A stretch of DNA of 64,000 bases from Paracoccus indicus (lineage in GTDB: Bacteria; Pseudomonadota; Alphaproteobacteria; Rhodobacterales; Rhodobacteraceae), in assembly GCF_003056335.1 (NCBI RefSeq), contig NZ_PYWA01000001.1:248001-312000 (forward strand), read 5' to 3'. The stretch's first letter is position 1. Every line of letters starts with the position of its first letter. Shown in pieces: positions 18,233 through 25,852 of the stretch. The position numbers and the translations under genes are program-made. The notes under the pieces were generated by a model. That model saw nothing but the letters and a program-made list of their open reading frames with translations. It did not search any database and had not been told where the DNA came from.

Positions 18233-18937
18233 CTAGTCCACCACCAGCATGTAGCCCGTGCCGCGAACCGTCTGCAGGAAGCGCGGTTCGCGGGGGTCCG
18301 GCTCGATCTTGCGGCGCAGGCGGGTCATCTGGACGTCGATGGCGCGCTCGCCGCCCTCGGGTTCGTCTCCGTTGCCGCGACCCAGATCCTCGATCAGGTC
18401 GGCGCGGCTGACAGGCTGACCGCGGCTGGCGGCCAGACGACGCAGCAGGGCGGCCTCGGTGCCGGTCAGGCGCATGGGCGTGTCGCCCTGCCACAATTCG
18501 CCCTTTTCGGTGTCGTAGCGCAGCTGGCCAAGCGTCAGGAACTTGGGCTGGGCGACCTCGGCGGCGGGGACGCGGCGTAGGATGGCCCCAATGCGCAGCA
18601 GCAGCTCGCGCGGCTCGAAGGGCTTGGCCAGATAGTCGTCGGCACCGCTTTCAAGTCCGGTGATGCGATCCTCGATCTCGCCCTTGGCGGTCAGCAGCAG
18701 GATGGGTGTCTGGATGCGCGTGCGCAGGTCGCGGGTCAGGGCCAGGCCGTCCTCGCCCGGCATCATCACGTCCAGCACGATCATGTCGAATTCCAGACCG
18801 GCCAGCAGGCGACGCGCCTGCGCGGCATCGCGGGCCATGCTGACCATGAAACCGTTCTTGCGCAGGAACCGCGCCAGAAGCGCACGGATGCGTTCATCGT
18901 CGTCGACGATCAGCAGATGGGCATCGGGTGCGGTCAT
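18233..18937 (-). CDS. petR: OmpR-family response regulator PetR
   Basis: A 234-residue two-domain regulator. The receiver has acidic triad Asp12-14, phospho-acceptor Asp56 (VLDVMMPGEDG), Thr83-region LLTAKGE and Lys105 (LAKPF). The C-terminal winged helix reads MRLTGTEAALLRRLAASRGQPVSRADLIEDLG and VDVQMTRLRRKIEPDP-like segments, ending in GTGYMLVVD. It lies 7 bp downstream of a MarR-type gene, the same order as Rhodobacter capsulatus petP-petR, known to affect cytochrome bc1/c2 expression and viability. No histidine kinase gene is adjacent. Confidence 0.9.
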   Translation of the reverse strand: MTAPDAHLLIVDDDERIRALLARFLRKNGFMVSMARDAAQARRLLAGLEFDMIVLDVMMPGEDGLALTRDLRTRIQTPILLLTAKGEIEDRITGLESGADDYLAKPFEPRELLLRIGAILRRVPAAEVAQPKFLTLGQLRYDTEKGELWQGDTPMRLTGTEAALLRRLAASRGQPVSRADLIEDLGRGNGDEPEGGERAIDVQMTRLRRKIEPDPREPRFLQTVRGTGYMLVVD

Positions 18938-18944
18938 GGGGGCC

Positions 18945-19472
18945 TCAGCGGTCGTCGGGGATATCCTTCAGCGCCTGATACTGCGCCCGCGTCTCGGGGT
19001 CCATCATCGCTTCCAGCACCTGCCGGAAACCCGCCACCGCCTGCGGGCCCGCCGTGCGATAGGCCTGACGCATCCGCGCGCGCTGCGCCTCGGTCAGGCG
19101 GCGTTCCAGCGCGGTGCCGGCGGCGGTCAAGTACAGCTGGCGTTCGCGCCTGTCGCGCCGCCCGATGCGACTGTCGACCAGCCCGTCCTCGATCAGGGTC
19201 CGCAGCACGCGGTTCAGCGACTGCTTGGTCACGCCCAGCACCGCCAGCAGCGACGTGACCGTCAGGCCGGGATCGCGGTTGATGAAATGCAGCGCCCGGT
19301 GATGGGCCCGCCCGTAATCCAGATCCGCCAGGATGATGTCGGGATCGGCGGTGAAGGCGCGATATGCGAAGAACATCGCCTCGATCCCGCGACGCAGCTG
19401 GTCGTCGGTCAGAAACAGCAGATCCTCGCCCATCATGGTCTGAACCCGCGCCTTGTCCTGCATCCGTTCCAT
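18945..19472 (-). CDS. petP: MarR-family regulator PetP
   Basis: A 175-residue winged-helix protein. It has LTVTSLLAVLGVTKQSLNRVLRTLIEDGLV (HTH and recognition helix) and the wing IGRRDRRERQLYLTAAG, the DxRxRxLxLT MarR signature. Its position immediately 5' of petR matches the petPR operon of Rhodobacter. It is transcribed divergently from ilvE across a 147-bp gap. It may regulate that promoter region, but no direct evidence is visible beyond a dyad there. Confidence 0.86.
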   Translation of the reverse strand: MERMQDKARVQTMMGEDLLFLTDDQLRRGIEAMFFAYRAFTADPDIILADLDYGRAHHRALHFINRDPGLTVTSLLAVLGVTKQSLNRVLRTLIEDGLVDSRIGRRDRRERQLYLTAAGTALERRLTEAQRARMRQAYRTAGPQAVAGFRQVLEAMMDPETRAQYQALKDIPDDR

Positions 19473-19544
19473 CCTGTCCCGTTGTTTGCCGCCATAGGGC
19501 AGTCTTGTTGACTTTCTATCCGGTGATTGCTAGCCGTCAACCGT

Positions 19545-19586
19545 CTTGCGTAACAAACATGCCAAATCCGCCCTGACATACGCAAG
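19545..19586. promoter_or_regulatory. Dyad CTTGCGTA...TACGCAAG between petP and ilvE
   Basis: Perfect 8-bp inverted arms at 19545-19552 and 19579-19586 are separated by 26 bp, with half-site centres 34 bp apart (about three helical turns). It sits in the divergent promoter region. It is suitable for two regulator dimers or for looping; assignment to PetP is inference. Confidence 0.4.
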
Positions 19587-19619
19587 AATCGTAAAATCGG
19601 GCGGCGGATGGAGAAAGAC

Positions 19620-20489
19620 ATGACGGCGGCTTACGACGATCGCGACGGCAAGATCTGGATGAACGGAGAACTGGTCGACTGGCGCGACGCAAACGTGCAT
19701 ATCCTGACGCATGCGATGCATTACGCCTCCTCGGTCTTCGAGGGTGAGCGGTGCTATGACGGCAAGATTTTCAAGAGCCATGAACATTCCCTGCGCCTGA
19801 TCGAATCGGGCAGACTTCTGGACATGCCCATCCCCTATAGCGCCGAGGAGATCGACGCCGCCAAGGAGGCCGTGCTGAAGGCCAACGGGTTCGAGAACGC
19901 CTATGTGCGCGTCGTCGCATGGCGCGGCTCGGGGCCGGACATGGGTGTCTCGGCCGCGCGCAACCCGGTCTGCATGGCGGTCGCCGCTTGGGAATGGGGC
20001 AGCTATTACGGCGATGCGAAATGGCAGGGCGCCAAGCTGGACGTCGCCAAGTGGAAGCGTCCCAGCCCCGAGACGATCCCGACGGCTGCCAAGGCCGCCG
20101 GCCTCTACATGATCTGCACCATGTCCAAGCATGCGGCCGAAGCCAAGGGCTGCTCGGACGCGCTCTTCATGGACTGGGAGGGTTACGTCGCCGAAGCAAC
20201 CGGCGCCAACATCTTCTTCGTCAAGGACGGAGAGATCCACACGCCCCTGGCGGACCGTTTCCTGAACGGCATCACGCGCCAGACCGTCATCCAGATGCTG
20301 AAGGACAAGGGCTACACCGTCCATGAACGCCGCATCCTGCCCGAGGAGCTTGAAAGCTTCAACGAATGCTGGCTGACCGGCACCGCCGCCGAGGTCACCC
20401 CCGTGGGCCAGATCGGCGACTGGCATTTCCAGGTCGGCCAGATCACCCGCGACGTTGCCGAAAGCTATGAGGCGCTGGTCCGCGCCTGA
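19620..20489 (+). CDS. ilvE: Branched-chain amino acid aminotransferase
   Basis: A 289-residue class IV PLP aminotransferase that interconverts Leu/Ile/Val with their 2-oxo acids. The PLP-binding Lys158 lies in ETIPTAAKAAGLYMICTMSK. The family signature around EATGANIFFVKDGEIHTP and GITRQTVIQMLKDKG, and the substrate-pocket region YASSVFEGERCYDGK, are intact. GGAGAAAGAC places the start at 19620 rather than the ATG at 19608. A strong hairpin follows the stop. Confidence 0.95.
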   Translation: MTAAYDDRDGKIWMNGELVDWRDANVHILTHAMHYASSVFEGERCYDGKIFKSHEHSLRLIESGRLLDMPIPYSAEEIDAAKEAVLKANGFENAYVRVVAWRGSGPDMGVSAARNPVCMAVAAWEWGSYYGDAKWQGAKLDVAKWKRPSPETIPTAAKAAGLYMICTMSKHAAEAKGCSDALFMDWEGYVAEATGANIFFVKDGEIHTPLADRFLNGITRQTVIQMLKDKGYTVHERRILPEELESFNECWLTGTAAEVTPVGQIGDWHFQVGQITRDVAESYEALVRA

Positions 20490-20510
20490 TCGCTTCGCCC
20501 AACGAACAGG

Positions 20511-20540
20511 AAAGGGCCGCCCCGGCATGGGCGGCCCTTT
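20511..20540. terminator. Bidirectional terminator between ilvE and a small ORF
   Basis: An 11-bp perfect stem AAAGGGCCGCC / GGCGGCCCTTT with an 8-nt loop (20522-20529). The T-rich 3' arm works on both strands, 22 bp after the ilvE stop and 10 bp after the stop of the convergent small gene. Confidence 0.85.
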
Positions 20541-20549
20541 CGCATGGCC

Positions 20550-20738
20550 TCAGGTGGTGCGGCCGCGTTCGATGCGTGCGTATTCGCCGGTCTTGCGGCC
20601 GGCATCATCGCGTGTCTTGGGCTGGCGGTGCAGGCTGTGGATGGCAGGATGCACCGTCGCGGCGCGCTCCTGCCTGAGGAATTCGCGCAGGCGGGCGCCG
20701 CCCTGCGTGCGTGGCTGATCGGCAAGATGCTTTGTCAT
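20550..20738 (-). CDS. Small basic hypothetical protein (62 aa)
   Basis: I do not recognise the family. The ORF encodes 62 residues rich in Arg/His/Gln (REFLRQERAATVHPAIHSLHRQ, TGEYARIERGRTT), with no signal peptide or membrane segment. Support for it being real is a near-ideal ribosome binding site (GAGGAGGACC just before ATG at 20738), an isolated position with its own shared terminator, and the absence of any competing gene. It could be a nucleic-acid- or ribosome-associated small protein, judging only from its charge. Confidence 0.6.
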   Translation of the reverse strand: MTKHLADQPRTQGGARLREFLRQERAATVHPAIHSLHRQPKTRDDAGRKTGEYARIERGRTT

Positions 20739-20801
20739 GATGGTCCTCCTCGGGGTCCATCATAGGACCGATTCGGCCATTTTCAAAGCATGGGGATGAT
20801 T

Positions 20802-21266
20802 TCAGGCGGCCTTGATACCCTGTGCAGCCGACAGGACGGCGTGCAGGGCGACGGGATCGTCGTTCGCGCGCAGCTTGGCGCGCAGGTCCGTGTCGCGCAG
20901 CGTCCGCGACACCAGGGCCAGCGCCTTCAGGTGATCGACACCGCTGCTTTCGGGGGCCAGCAGCGCAAAGACCAGATCGACCGGCTGGCGGTCGACGGCA
21001 TCGAAATCCATGGGCTTGTCCAAGCGCAGGAACATGCCCGCCACTTGGTCCAACCCGTGCAGGCGGGCATGCGGCAGGGCGACCCCCTGCCCGACGCCCG
21101 TCGGCCCCAGGCTTTCGCGTTCCTGCAGCGCATCCAGCACTTCCGAGGCGACCAGCCCGTATTCGGCATGCGCCAGATCGGCCAGTTCCTGGAACAGCCG
21201 CTTCTTCGAGGTGATCTGCCCCAATGAACGCACGGCCCCGGGTCGGAGGATTTCACTCAGTTGCAT
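20802..21266 (-). CDS. ptsN: PTS IIA-like nitrogen-regulatory protein PtsN
   Basis: A 154-residue EIIA(Ntr). The phospho-accepting His66 is in GVALPHARLHGL. ESLGPTGVGQG precedes it and LVFALLAPESSGVDHLKALALVSRTLRD follows, all typical of the family. It receives phosphate from NPr in the nitrogen-related PTS and modulates K+ transport and stress responses in other Proteobacteria. It lies 88 bp downstream of hpf in the conserved hpf-ptsN order. Confidence 0.95.
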   Translation of the reverse strand: MQLSEILRPGAVRSLGQITSKKRLFQELADLAHAEYGLVASEVLDALQERESLGPTGVGQGVALPHARLHGLDQVAGMFLRLDKPMDFDAVDRQPVDLVFALLAPESSGVDHLKALALVSRTLRDTDLRAKLRANDDPVALHAVLSAAQGIKAA

Positions 21267-21292
21267 TGTCCAGCGTCTTTCCCATGCTGTAC

Positions 21293-21316
21293 GCCCCCGA
21301 ACATCACGTCGGGGGC
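21293..21316 (-). other. Intercistronic hairpin between hpf and ptsN
   Basis: 8-bp arms GCCCCCGA / TCGGGGGC around an 8-nt loop, in the 88-bp spacer. No T-run follows on the minus strand, so it is more likely an mRNA processing or stability element than a full terminator. Confidence 0.5.
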
Positions 21317-21354
21317 GCCCCAGTCATTCCAGCGTCATAACGCGAAAGGCCCGG

Positions 21355-21930
21355 TCAGCCGTTCCCGCGCGGATCGATCCATCCCACATTGCCGTCATCA
21401 CGGCGATGGACGACATTGACGCCGCCATGTTTCTCGTTGCGGAACACCAGAAGCGGCGTTCCCGAAAGCTCCATCTGCATCACGGCGTCACCGACCGACA
21501 GGGTGGGCACGCGCGATTCCATTTCGGCGATGATGATGGGCTGAAGACCGCTGTCCTGCGATTCCCAAGCATCCTCGTCAGCGGAAAGGACATAGCTGTC
21601 CGCCTGACCGAAGACAACAGGCTCGGCGCGCTGCTGGTGGTGATCCTTGAGGCGGCGCTTGTAGCGACGAAGCTGCTTGTCCATCTTTTCGCGGCAGGCC
21701 TCGAAGGCGGCATAGATGTCGGTGGCCACGCCACGGGCGGTCACGTTCAGCCCGGTGGACAGGTGGACCACGGAATCGCACAGGAACTGGTGGGCATCCT
21801 TGGAAAAGGTCACGGCCGCGTCGGTGGGACGCTGCGAATACTTTTCGATCGTCTCGCCCAGCTCGGTCTTGACGTGGGTGGTCAGGGCGTCGCCGACATC
21901 GATGTGTTTTCCGCTGATGGTGTAGCGCAT
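21355..21930 (-). CDS. hpf: Long-form ribosome hibernation promoting factor
   Basis: A 191-residue protein. The N-terminal S30AE/YfiA domain (MRYTISGKHIDVGDALTTHVKTELGETIEKY, residues 1-~110) is joined by an acidic linker to the C-terminal dimerisation domain (PIIIAEMESRVPTLSVGDAVMQMELSGTPLLVFRNEKHGGVNVVHRRDDGNVGWIDP fold). The long form drives 100S ribosome dimers in stationary phase. The start ATG at 21930 has GGAGAGG upstream; longer frames lack support. It is probably driven by the promoter at 22042-22070. Confidence 0.95.
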   Translation of the reverse strand: MRYTISGKHIDVGDALTTHVKTELGETIEKYSQRPTDAAVTFSKDAHQFLCDSVVHLSTGLNVTARGVATDIYAAFEACREKMDKQLRRYKRRLKDHHQQRAEPVVFGQADSYVLSADEDAWESQDSGLQPIIIAEMESRVPTLSVGDAVMQMELSGTPLLVFRNEKHGGVNVVHRRDDGNVGWIDPRGNG

Positions 21931-22041
21931 CGTATTTCCTCTCCGGTTGCCCGTCCTGCATGCGTCGGCCCGTTGAAAGCAGCCGGCGACGGCGGGAACG
22001 GGTGTCACGGGCCATGTCATCAGTCCGGCCCGCATGATTCA

Positions 22042-22070
22042 ATTTGGTGACAGCGGATCGGATCTGTCAA
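22042..22070 (-). promoter_or_regulatory. Sigma70-type promoter for hpf-ptsN
   Basis: On the minus strand, TTGACA (22070-22065), a 17-bp spacer and CCAAAT (22047-22042), ending ~110 bp before the hpf ATG. It lies in the gap after lptB, where rpoN often sits in related genomes. Confidence 0.5.
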
Positions 22071-22128
22071 CGGGTCCCACAAGGGCGTGAACAGGATTTT
22101 TCGATGCAGGGCGTGCAGTTGGCTGCCA

Positions 22129-22866
22129 TCAGGCCATGCGGAAATCTTCGCCCAGATAGACCTGGCGGACCTTGGGATCGGCGACGATCTGATCGGTGGT
22201 GCCCGACATCAACACGTGACCGTCATGAAGGATATAGGCACGATCGACGATGCCCAAAGTCTCGCGTACGTTGTGATCGGTGATCAGCACGCCAATGCCG
22301 CGCGACTTCAGCGCGTGGACCAGGGTGCGGATCTCGCCCACGGCGATGGGATCGACGCCCGCGAAGGGTTCGTCCAGCAGCAGGAAGCTGGGGTCCGAGG
22401 CCAGGCAGCGCGCGATCTCGGCCCGCCGGCGTTCGCCCCCCGACAGCGCCATGGCCGAGGCGTGGCGCAGGTGGGTGATGGAAAAATCGGCCAGCAGTTC
22501 CTCAAGGCGGTCGCGGCGGTGACGCGGATCGGCGACCGCGACCTCAAGAACCGCCATGATGTTCTGTTCGACCGTCAGCCCGCGAAAGATTGACATCTCC
22601 TGCGGCAGATAGCCGATGCCCATGCGCGCGCGGCGGAACATCGGCAGGCGCGTGGCGTCGCGCCCGTCGATCGCCACCTGTCCGGCATCGGGCGTGACCA
22701 GCCCGGCGATGCAATAGAAGCAGGTGGTCTTGCCCGACCCGTTCGGGCCCAGCAGGGCCACGACCTCGCCCCGGTTCAGGCTGACCGAGACGTCGCGGAT
22801 CACCAGACGGTTGCGATATGATTTGCGCAGGTTTCGGACATCCAGCCCCTTGGCCGCATCCGCCAT
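22129..22866 (-). CDS. lptB: LPS export ABC transporter ATP-binding protein LptB
   Basis: A 245-residue cytoplasmic ATPase powering lipopolysaccharide extraction by LptFG. It has Walker A GPNGSGKTT, Q-loop YLPQEMSIF, signature LSGGERRRAEIARCL, Walker B FLLLDEPFAGVDPIAVGEI and switch His in LITDHNVRETL. The DPIAVGEI sequence after the D-loop is LptB-like. The ATG overlaps the lptA stop by one base (TGATG), consistent with translational coupling. Confidence 0.96.
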   Translation of the reverse strand: MADAAKGLDVRNLRKSYRNRLVIRDVSVSLNRGEVVALLGPNGSGKTTCFYCIAGLVTPDAGQVAIDGRDATRLPMFRRARMGIGYLPQEMSIFRGLTVEQNIMAVLEVAVADPRHRRDRLEELLADFSITHLRHASAMALSGGERRRAEIARCLASDPSFLLLDEPFAGVDPIAVGEIRTLVHALKSRGIGVLITDHNVRETLGIVDRAYILHDGHVLMSGTTDQIVADPKVRQVYLGEDFRMA

Positions 22867-23342
22867 CAGTTGGCACCCGGCTGCAGGACCGAACGGACCC
22901 GGCCGTTGACCTGCGCGGCCCCCGTCGCCAGATCGACCGTGACCTTGTCGCCGCTGAGGACGTTCTGGCCCTGGCTCAGCAGCACGTCGCCGGTCAGGAC
23001 GACATTGCCGCCCTCGACGTCATAGACGGCCTTCTGCGCCTCGGCGGCGTCCGGGCCGCTGACCAGCGTGACATTGCCGGTGGCGGTCAGCGACTGGATG
23101 CGGTTCTGCCCGCCTTCGGCATATTGGACGGTGACCTGATCGGCGGAAAGGCGCATCTCGCCCTGACCGATGACGACATTGCCTTCGAACAGGGCGCTGC
23201 CGTCGGTCTGGTTGACCGTCAGATTGTCCGACGCCACCTCGACCGGGGCCGAGACATCGGCCTTCATGCCGCCGAAGGTGACGTTCTGGGCAAAGGCGGG
23301 CGCGGCAAGAACCGACAGGGCGATCAGCAGGGGGCGAAGCAT
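22866..23342 (-). CDS. lptA: LPS transport periplasmic protein LptA
   Basis: 158 residues. A signal peptide (MLRPLLIALSVLAAPAFAQ, cleavage after AFA) precedes an OstA beta-jellyroll with ALFEGNVVIGQGEMRLSADQVTVQY and VLTGDVLLSQGQNVLSGDKVTVDLATG repeats. It forms the periplasmic bridge that conducts LPS from LptC to LptD. It sits between lptC and lptB in the usual order. Confidence 0.92.
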   Translation of the reverse strand: MLRPLLIALSVLAAPAFAQNVTFGGMKADVSAPVEVASDNLTVNQTDGSALFEGNVVIGQGEMRLSADQVTVQYAEGGQNRIQSLTATGNVTLVSGPDAAEAQKAVYDVEGGNVVLTGDVLLSQGQNVLSGDKVTVDLATGAAQVNGRVRSVLQPGAN

Positions 23343-23363
23343 GAGGTCGTTCCTTGCAAGGGG

Positions 23364-23948
23364 TCAGGGCTGGTATATCAGACGGACACCGCCCGAGAAA
23401 TTCAAGATTGCAGGGCTGTCGTCGCCAGCATCATCCTGCGGGGCCAGACGCATTCGGTCGGCACGCAGGGTGCCGAAGGGGGCGTCGGCCTCGATGCCCT
23501 GATCGGCGGTGATGACGGATCGGTCGGTCTGCGCCTGCAACTGGCTGCTGCGGACCTGCCACCCGGTCGAGGTCGACATGACCACCCCGCCCTCCAGCTG
23601 GACGACGCCGTCACCTGCTCCGCCTGCGGGGGCGGTGACATCGGCGGTGACGCCATCGGGGCGCTGCCAGTCCAGGCGCAGGTCGCTTGCCTGCCCCCCC
23701 TCGCCCGCCTGATCCGGCGTGACGCTGTCGGCGCGCAGCGACATCTGCACGCCGTCATCGGTCACGCCCATGTATTCCGGCCCGACGATCCGCCCGTCGC
23801 GGGCGGCGGCCTGGGCGTCGACCTCGGCATAGGGGATGCGCGATTCGCTGTCCGATCCGCGCGACAGCAGGAACATGGTCGACAGCATCGCCAGCGCCAC
23901 CAGCGGCAGCAGGACCCTCAGCCAGCGGACGATGCGGGTGCGGTTCAT
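23364..23948 (-). CDS. lptC: LPS export periplasmic protein LptC
   Basis: A 194-residue bitopic protein. It has a short cytoplasmic MNRTRIVRWLR, one transmembrane helix (VLLPLVALAMLSTMFLLS), then a periplasmic LptC/OstA-like domain with SRIPYAEVDAQAAARDGRIVGPEYMGVT and EADAPFGTLRADRMRL. The start at 23948 is the ATG after the kdsD stop; the longer frame runs into kdsD. It links LptFGB to LptA. Confidence 0.88.
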   Translation of the reverse strand: MNRTRIVRWLRVLLPLVALAMLSTMFLLSRGSDSESRIPYAEVDAQAAARDGRIVGPEYMGVTDDGVQMSLRADSVTPDQAGEGGQASDLRLDWQRPDGVTADVTAPAGGAGDGVVQLEGGVVMSTSTGWQVRSSQLQAQTDRSVITADQGIEADAPFGTLRADRMRLAPQDDAGDDSPAILNFSGGVRLIYQP

Positions 23949-23952
23949 GGGG

Positions 23953-24909
23953 TCAGACCAGCCCTGCCCGCAGGCAGTCGTGGATGTGCAGGATGCCCTG
24001 CGGCGTGCCATCGGACACCGCGAACAAACAGGTGATCTTGCGGTCCTGCATCTGCGCCAGCGCGGCCTCGGCCAGTGCCTCGGGCGCGATGGTGCGCGGC
24101 GCGCGGGTCATCACGGATGCCGCGTCCAGATCCAGCAGCCCCTGCATGTGACGCCGCAAATCGCCGTCGGTGATGATGCCGACCAATGCGCCTGCATCAT
24201 CCGTCACGCCGGTCACGCCATAGCCCTTCTGGCTGATGACCAGCAGCGCCTCGGACATGGGGGCGGCTTGACCTACCAGCGGCATGTCGCGGTGCATCAG
24301 ATCGCCCACCTTGGCCAGCAGCGCGCCCAGCTTGCCGCCCGGATGGAAGGTGCGGAAATGTTCGGGGGTGAATTCGCGATGCTCCATCAGCGCGATGGCC
24401 AGCGCATCGCCAAGCGCCAGCGTCATGGTGGTCGAGGTGGTGGGCACGATGCCGTTGCCGCAGGCCTCGGCCGCGGCAGGCAACAGCAACCCCAGGTCCG
24501 CTTGCCGCATCAGCGTCGATTGCGGCCGCGCCGCGACCCCGATCAGCGGAATGTTGAAGCGGCGGGTATGGGCGATCAGATCGGCCAGCTCGGGCGTCTC
24601 GCCGCTGTTCGACAGGACCAGCGCCAGGTCGTCGCGGGTCACCATGCCCAGATCGCCGTGGCTGGCCTCAGCCGGATGGACGAATTGCGCGGGCGTCCCG
24701 GTCGAGGCCAACGTCGCCGCGATCTTGCGCCCGACATGGCCGGATTTGCCCATGCCCGACACGATGACGCGGCCCTTGACGGCCAGCAGCATCTCGACCG
24801 CGCGGGTGAATTGCGCGTCCAGCCCCTGCGCCAGCGCGGAAAGGCCGTCGATCTCGGTCTGGATGACGCGCCGCGCCGTCTGGATGTAATCCGCCATATG
24901 CCCGCCCAT
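23953..24909 (-). CDS. kdsD: D-arabinose-5-phosphate isomerase (KpsF/GutQ family)
   Basis: Converts ribulose-5-phosphate to arabinose-5-phosphate for Kdo synthesis. An N-terminal SIS domain (VIVSGMGKSGHVGRKIAATLASTGTPAQFVHPAEASHGDLGM; SNSGETPEL) and two C-terminal CBS domains (VGDLMHRDMPLV, VGIITDGDLRRHMQ, VMTRAPRTI) are all present. Length is ~318 aa. The start is either 24909 or 24897; TGGAA precedes the former. Clustering with lptCAB fits LPS-core supply. Confidence 0.94.
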   Translation of the reverse strand: MGGHMADYIQTARRVIQTEIDGLSALAQGLDAQFTRAVEMLLAVKGRVIVSGMGKSGHVGRKIAATLASTGTPAQFVHPAEASHGDLGMVTRDDLALVLSNSGETPELADLIAHTRRFNIPLIGVAARPQSTLMRQADLGLLLPAAAEACGNGIVPTTSTTMTLALGDALAIALMEHREFTPEHFRTFHPGGKLGALLAKVGDLMHRDMPLVGQAAPMSEALLVISQKGYGVTGVTDDAGALVGIITDGDLRRHMQGLLDLDAASVMTRAPRTIAPEALAEAALAQMQDRKITCLFAVSDGTPQGILHIHDCLRAGLV

Positions 24910-24952
24910 CAGTGGTTTCCAAGGCGTCCCCGCTTGGGACCGCACGCCCGTG

Positions 24953-25567
24953 TCAGTGGTTGAAGATGTCCTTGTCGTCCGACCACCCTAGCAGGTCCAG
25001 ATGGGCACGCGCGGGCAGAAAGTCAAAGCAGGCCTGCGCCAGACCAAGGCGGTTTTCCCGCCGCAGCCGTTCCTCCAGCGCCTCTTTCAGCTTGTGTAGA
25101 TGCAGCACGTCCGAGGCCGCATATTCCAGCTGCGCATCGCTCAGATCCTCGGCGCCCCAATCGCTGGTCTGCTGCTGCTTGCTGACATCGACGTTGACCA
25201 GTTCCGACAGCAGCATCTTAAGGCCGTGGCGGTCGGTGAAGGTCCGCACCAGCTTCGAGGCGATCTTGGTGCACCAGACGGGCGAGGTCACGACCCCGAA
25301 GGCGTTTTCCAGCGCCGCCACGTCGAAGCGGCCATAGTGGAACAGCTTCAGGATCTTGGGATCGGTCAGCACCTTCGTCAGGTTCGGCGCCTCGGTCTGG
25401 CCGCGGTCGATCTGGACCAGATGCGCCTCTCCGTCGCCCGAGGACAGCTGCACCAGGCACAGCCGGTCGCGGCGGGGGTCGAGGCCCATCGTCTCGGTGT
25501 CGATGGCGACGACGGGGCCCAGCACCAGGTCGTCGGGAAGGTCGTTGGGATACAGATGGATGCTCAT
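24953..25567 (-). CDS. rnd: Short ribonuclease D-like 3'-5' exonuclease
   Basis: A 204-residue DEDDy exonuclease domain. It shows AIDTETMGLDPRRDRLCLVQLS (Exo I Asp/Glu), LFHYGRFDVAALE (Exo II Asp) and QLEYAASDVLHL (Exo III Tyr/Asp). The HRDC domain of E. coli RNase D is absent, the usual form in alphaproteobacteria next to kdsD/lptC. Likely roles are tRNA or small-RNA 3' trimming. The start at 25567 is preceded by CAGGAGCGGCT; the longer frame is unsupported. Confidence 0.9.
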   Translation of the reverse strand: MSIHLYPNDLPDDLVLGPVVAIDTETMGLDPRRDRLCLVQLSSGDGEAHLVQIDRGQTEAPNLTKVLTDPKILKLFHYGRFDVAALENAFGVVTSPVWCTKIASKLVRTFTDRHGLKMLLSELVNVDVSKQQQTSDWGAEDLSDAQLEYAASDVLHLHKLKEALEERLRRENRLGLAQACFDFLPARAHLDLLGWSDDKDIFNH

Positions 25568-25791
25568 AGCCGCTCCTGCCTTTCGTCGCCGATCCTCGGG
25601 TGCAGGGTCAGCCGTTGTGGCACCTCTCTGACCAGAAACGGGCGCTTCGATCCAGTGAAAATCGTGCACGCGTTGCTTGGGCAGCCCCATTCCCCCGCGG
25701 TGGCAGAGCGTATCGGCCCGCTGATTTCCCCCTTTGATGACCAAGGATTGGGCAGAACCGCCGTCAATATGCAGATCGCGCAAAAATTACC

Positions 25792-25819
25792 TTGCGTGAA
25801 AGAACCATCCGGATACGTT
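25792..25819 (+). promoter_or_regulatory. Candidate promoter of the peptide ABC operon
   Basis: TTGCGT (25792-25797), 16-bp spacer and TACGTT (25814-25819). The predicted start of transcription falls inside the palindrome that follows. Match to sigma70 consensus is moderate. Confidence 0.4.
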
Positions 25820-25840
25820 GAACCAATCAAGAATTGGTTC
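25820..25840. promoter_or_regulatory. Palindromic operator candidate upstream of peptide ABC operon
   Basis: Perfect 8-bp arms GAACCAAT and ATTGGTTC around CAAGA, directly after a -10 candidate and 13 bp before the first ATG. The operon ends with its own GntR/FadR-type regulator gene, the natural candidate to bind here (inference). Confidence 0.55.
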
Positions 25841-25852
25841 GCACGCATGGTA

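Noticed and set aside
22036..22128. Remnant of rpoN between lptB and hpf
   Set aside because: The ~200 bp contain no frame resembling sigma54 and look like an ordinary promoter region, so absence rather than a pseudogene is reported.
25820..25840. Classical FadR-type operator (TGGT...ACCA)
   Set aside because: The palindrome reads ACCAAT...ATTGGT, the opposite arm order, so it is reported only as a generic operator candidate.
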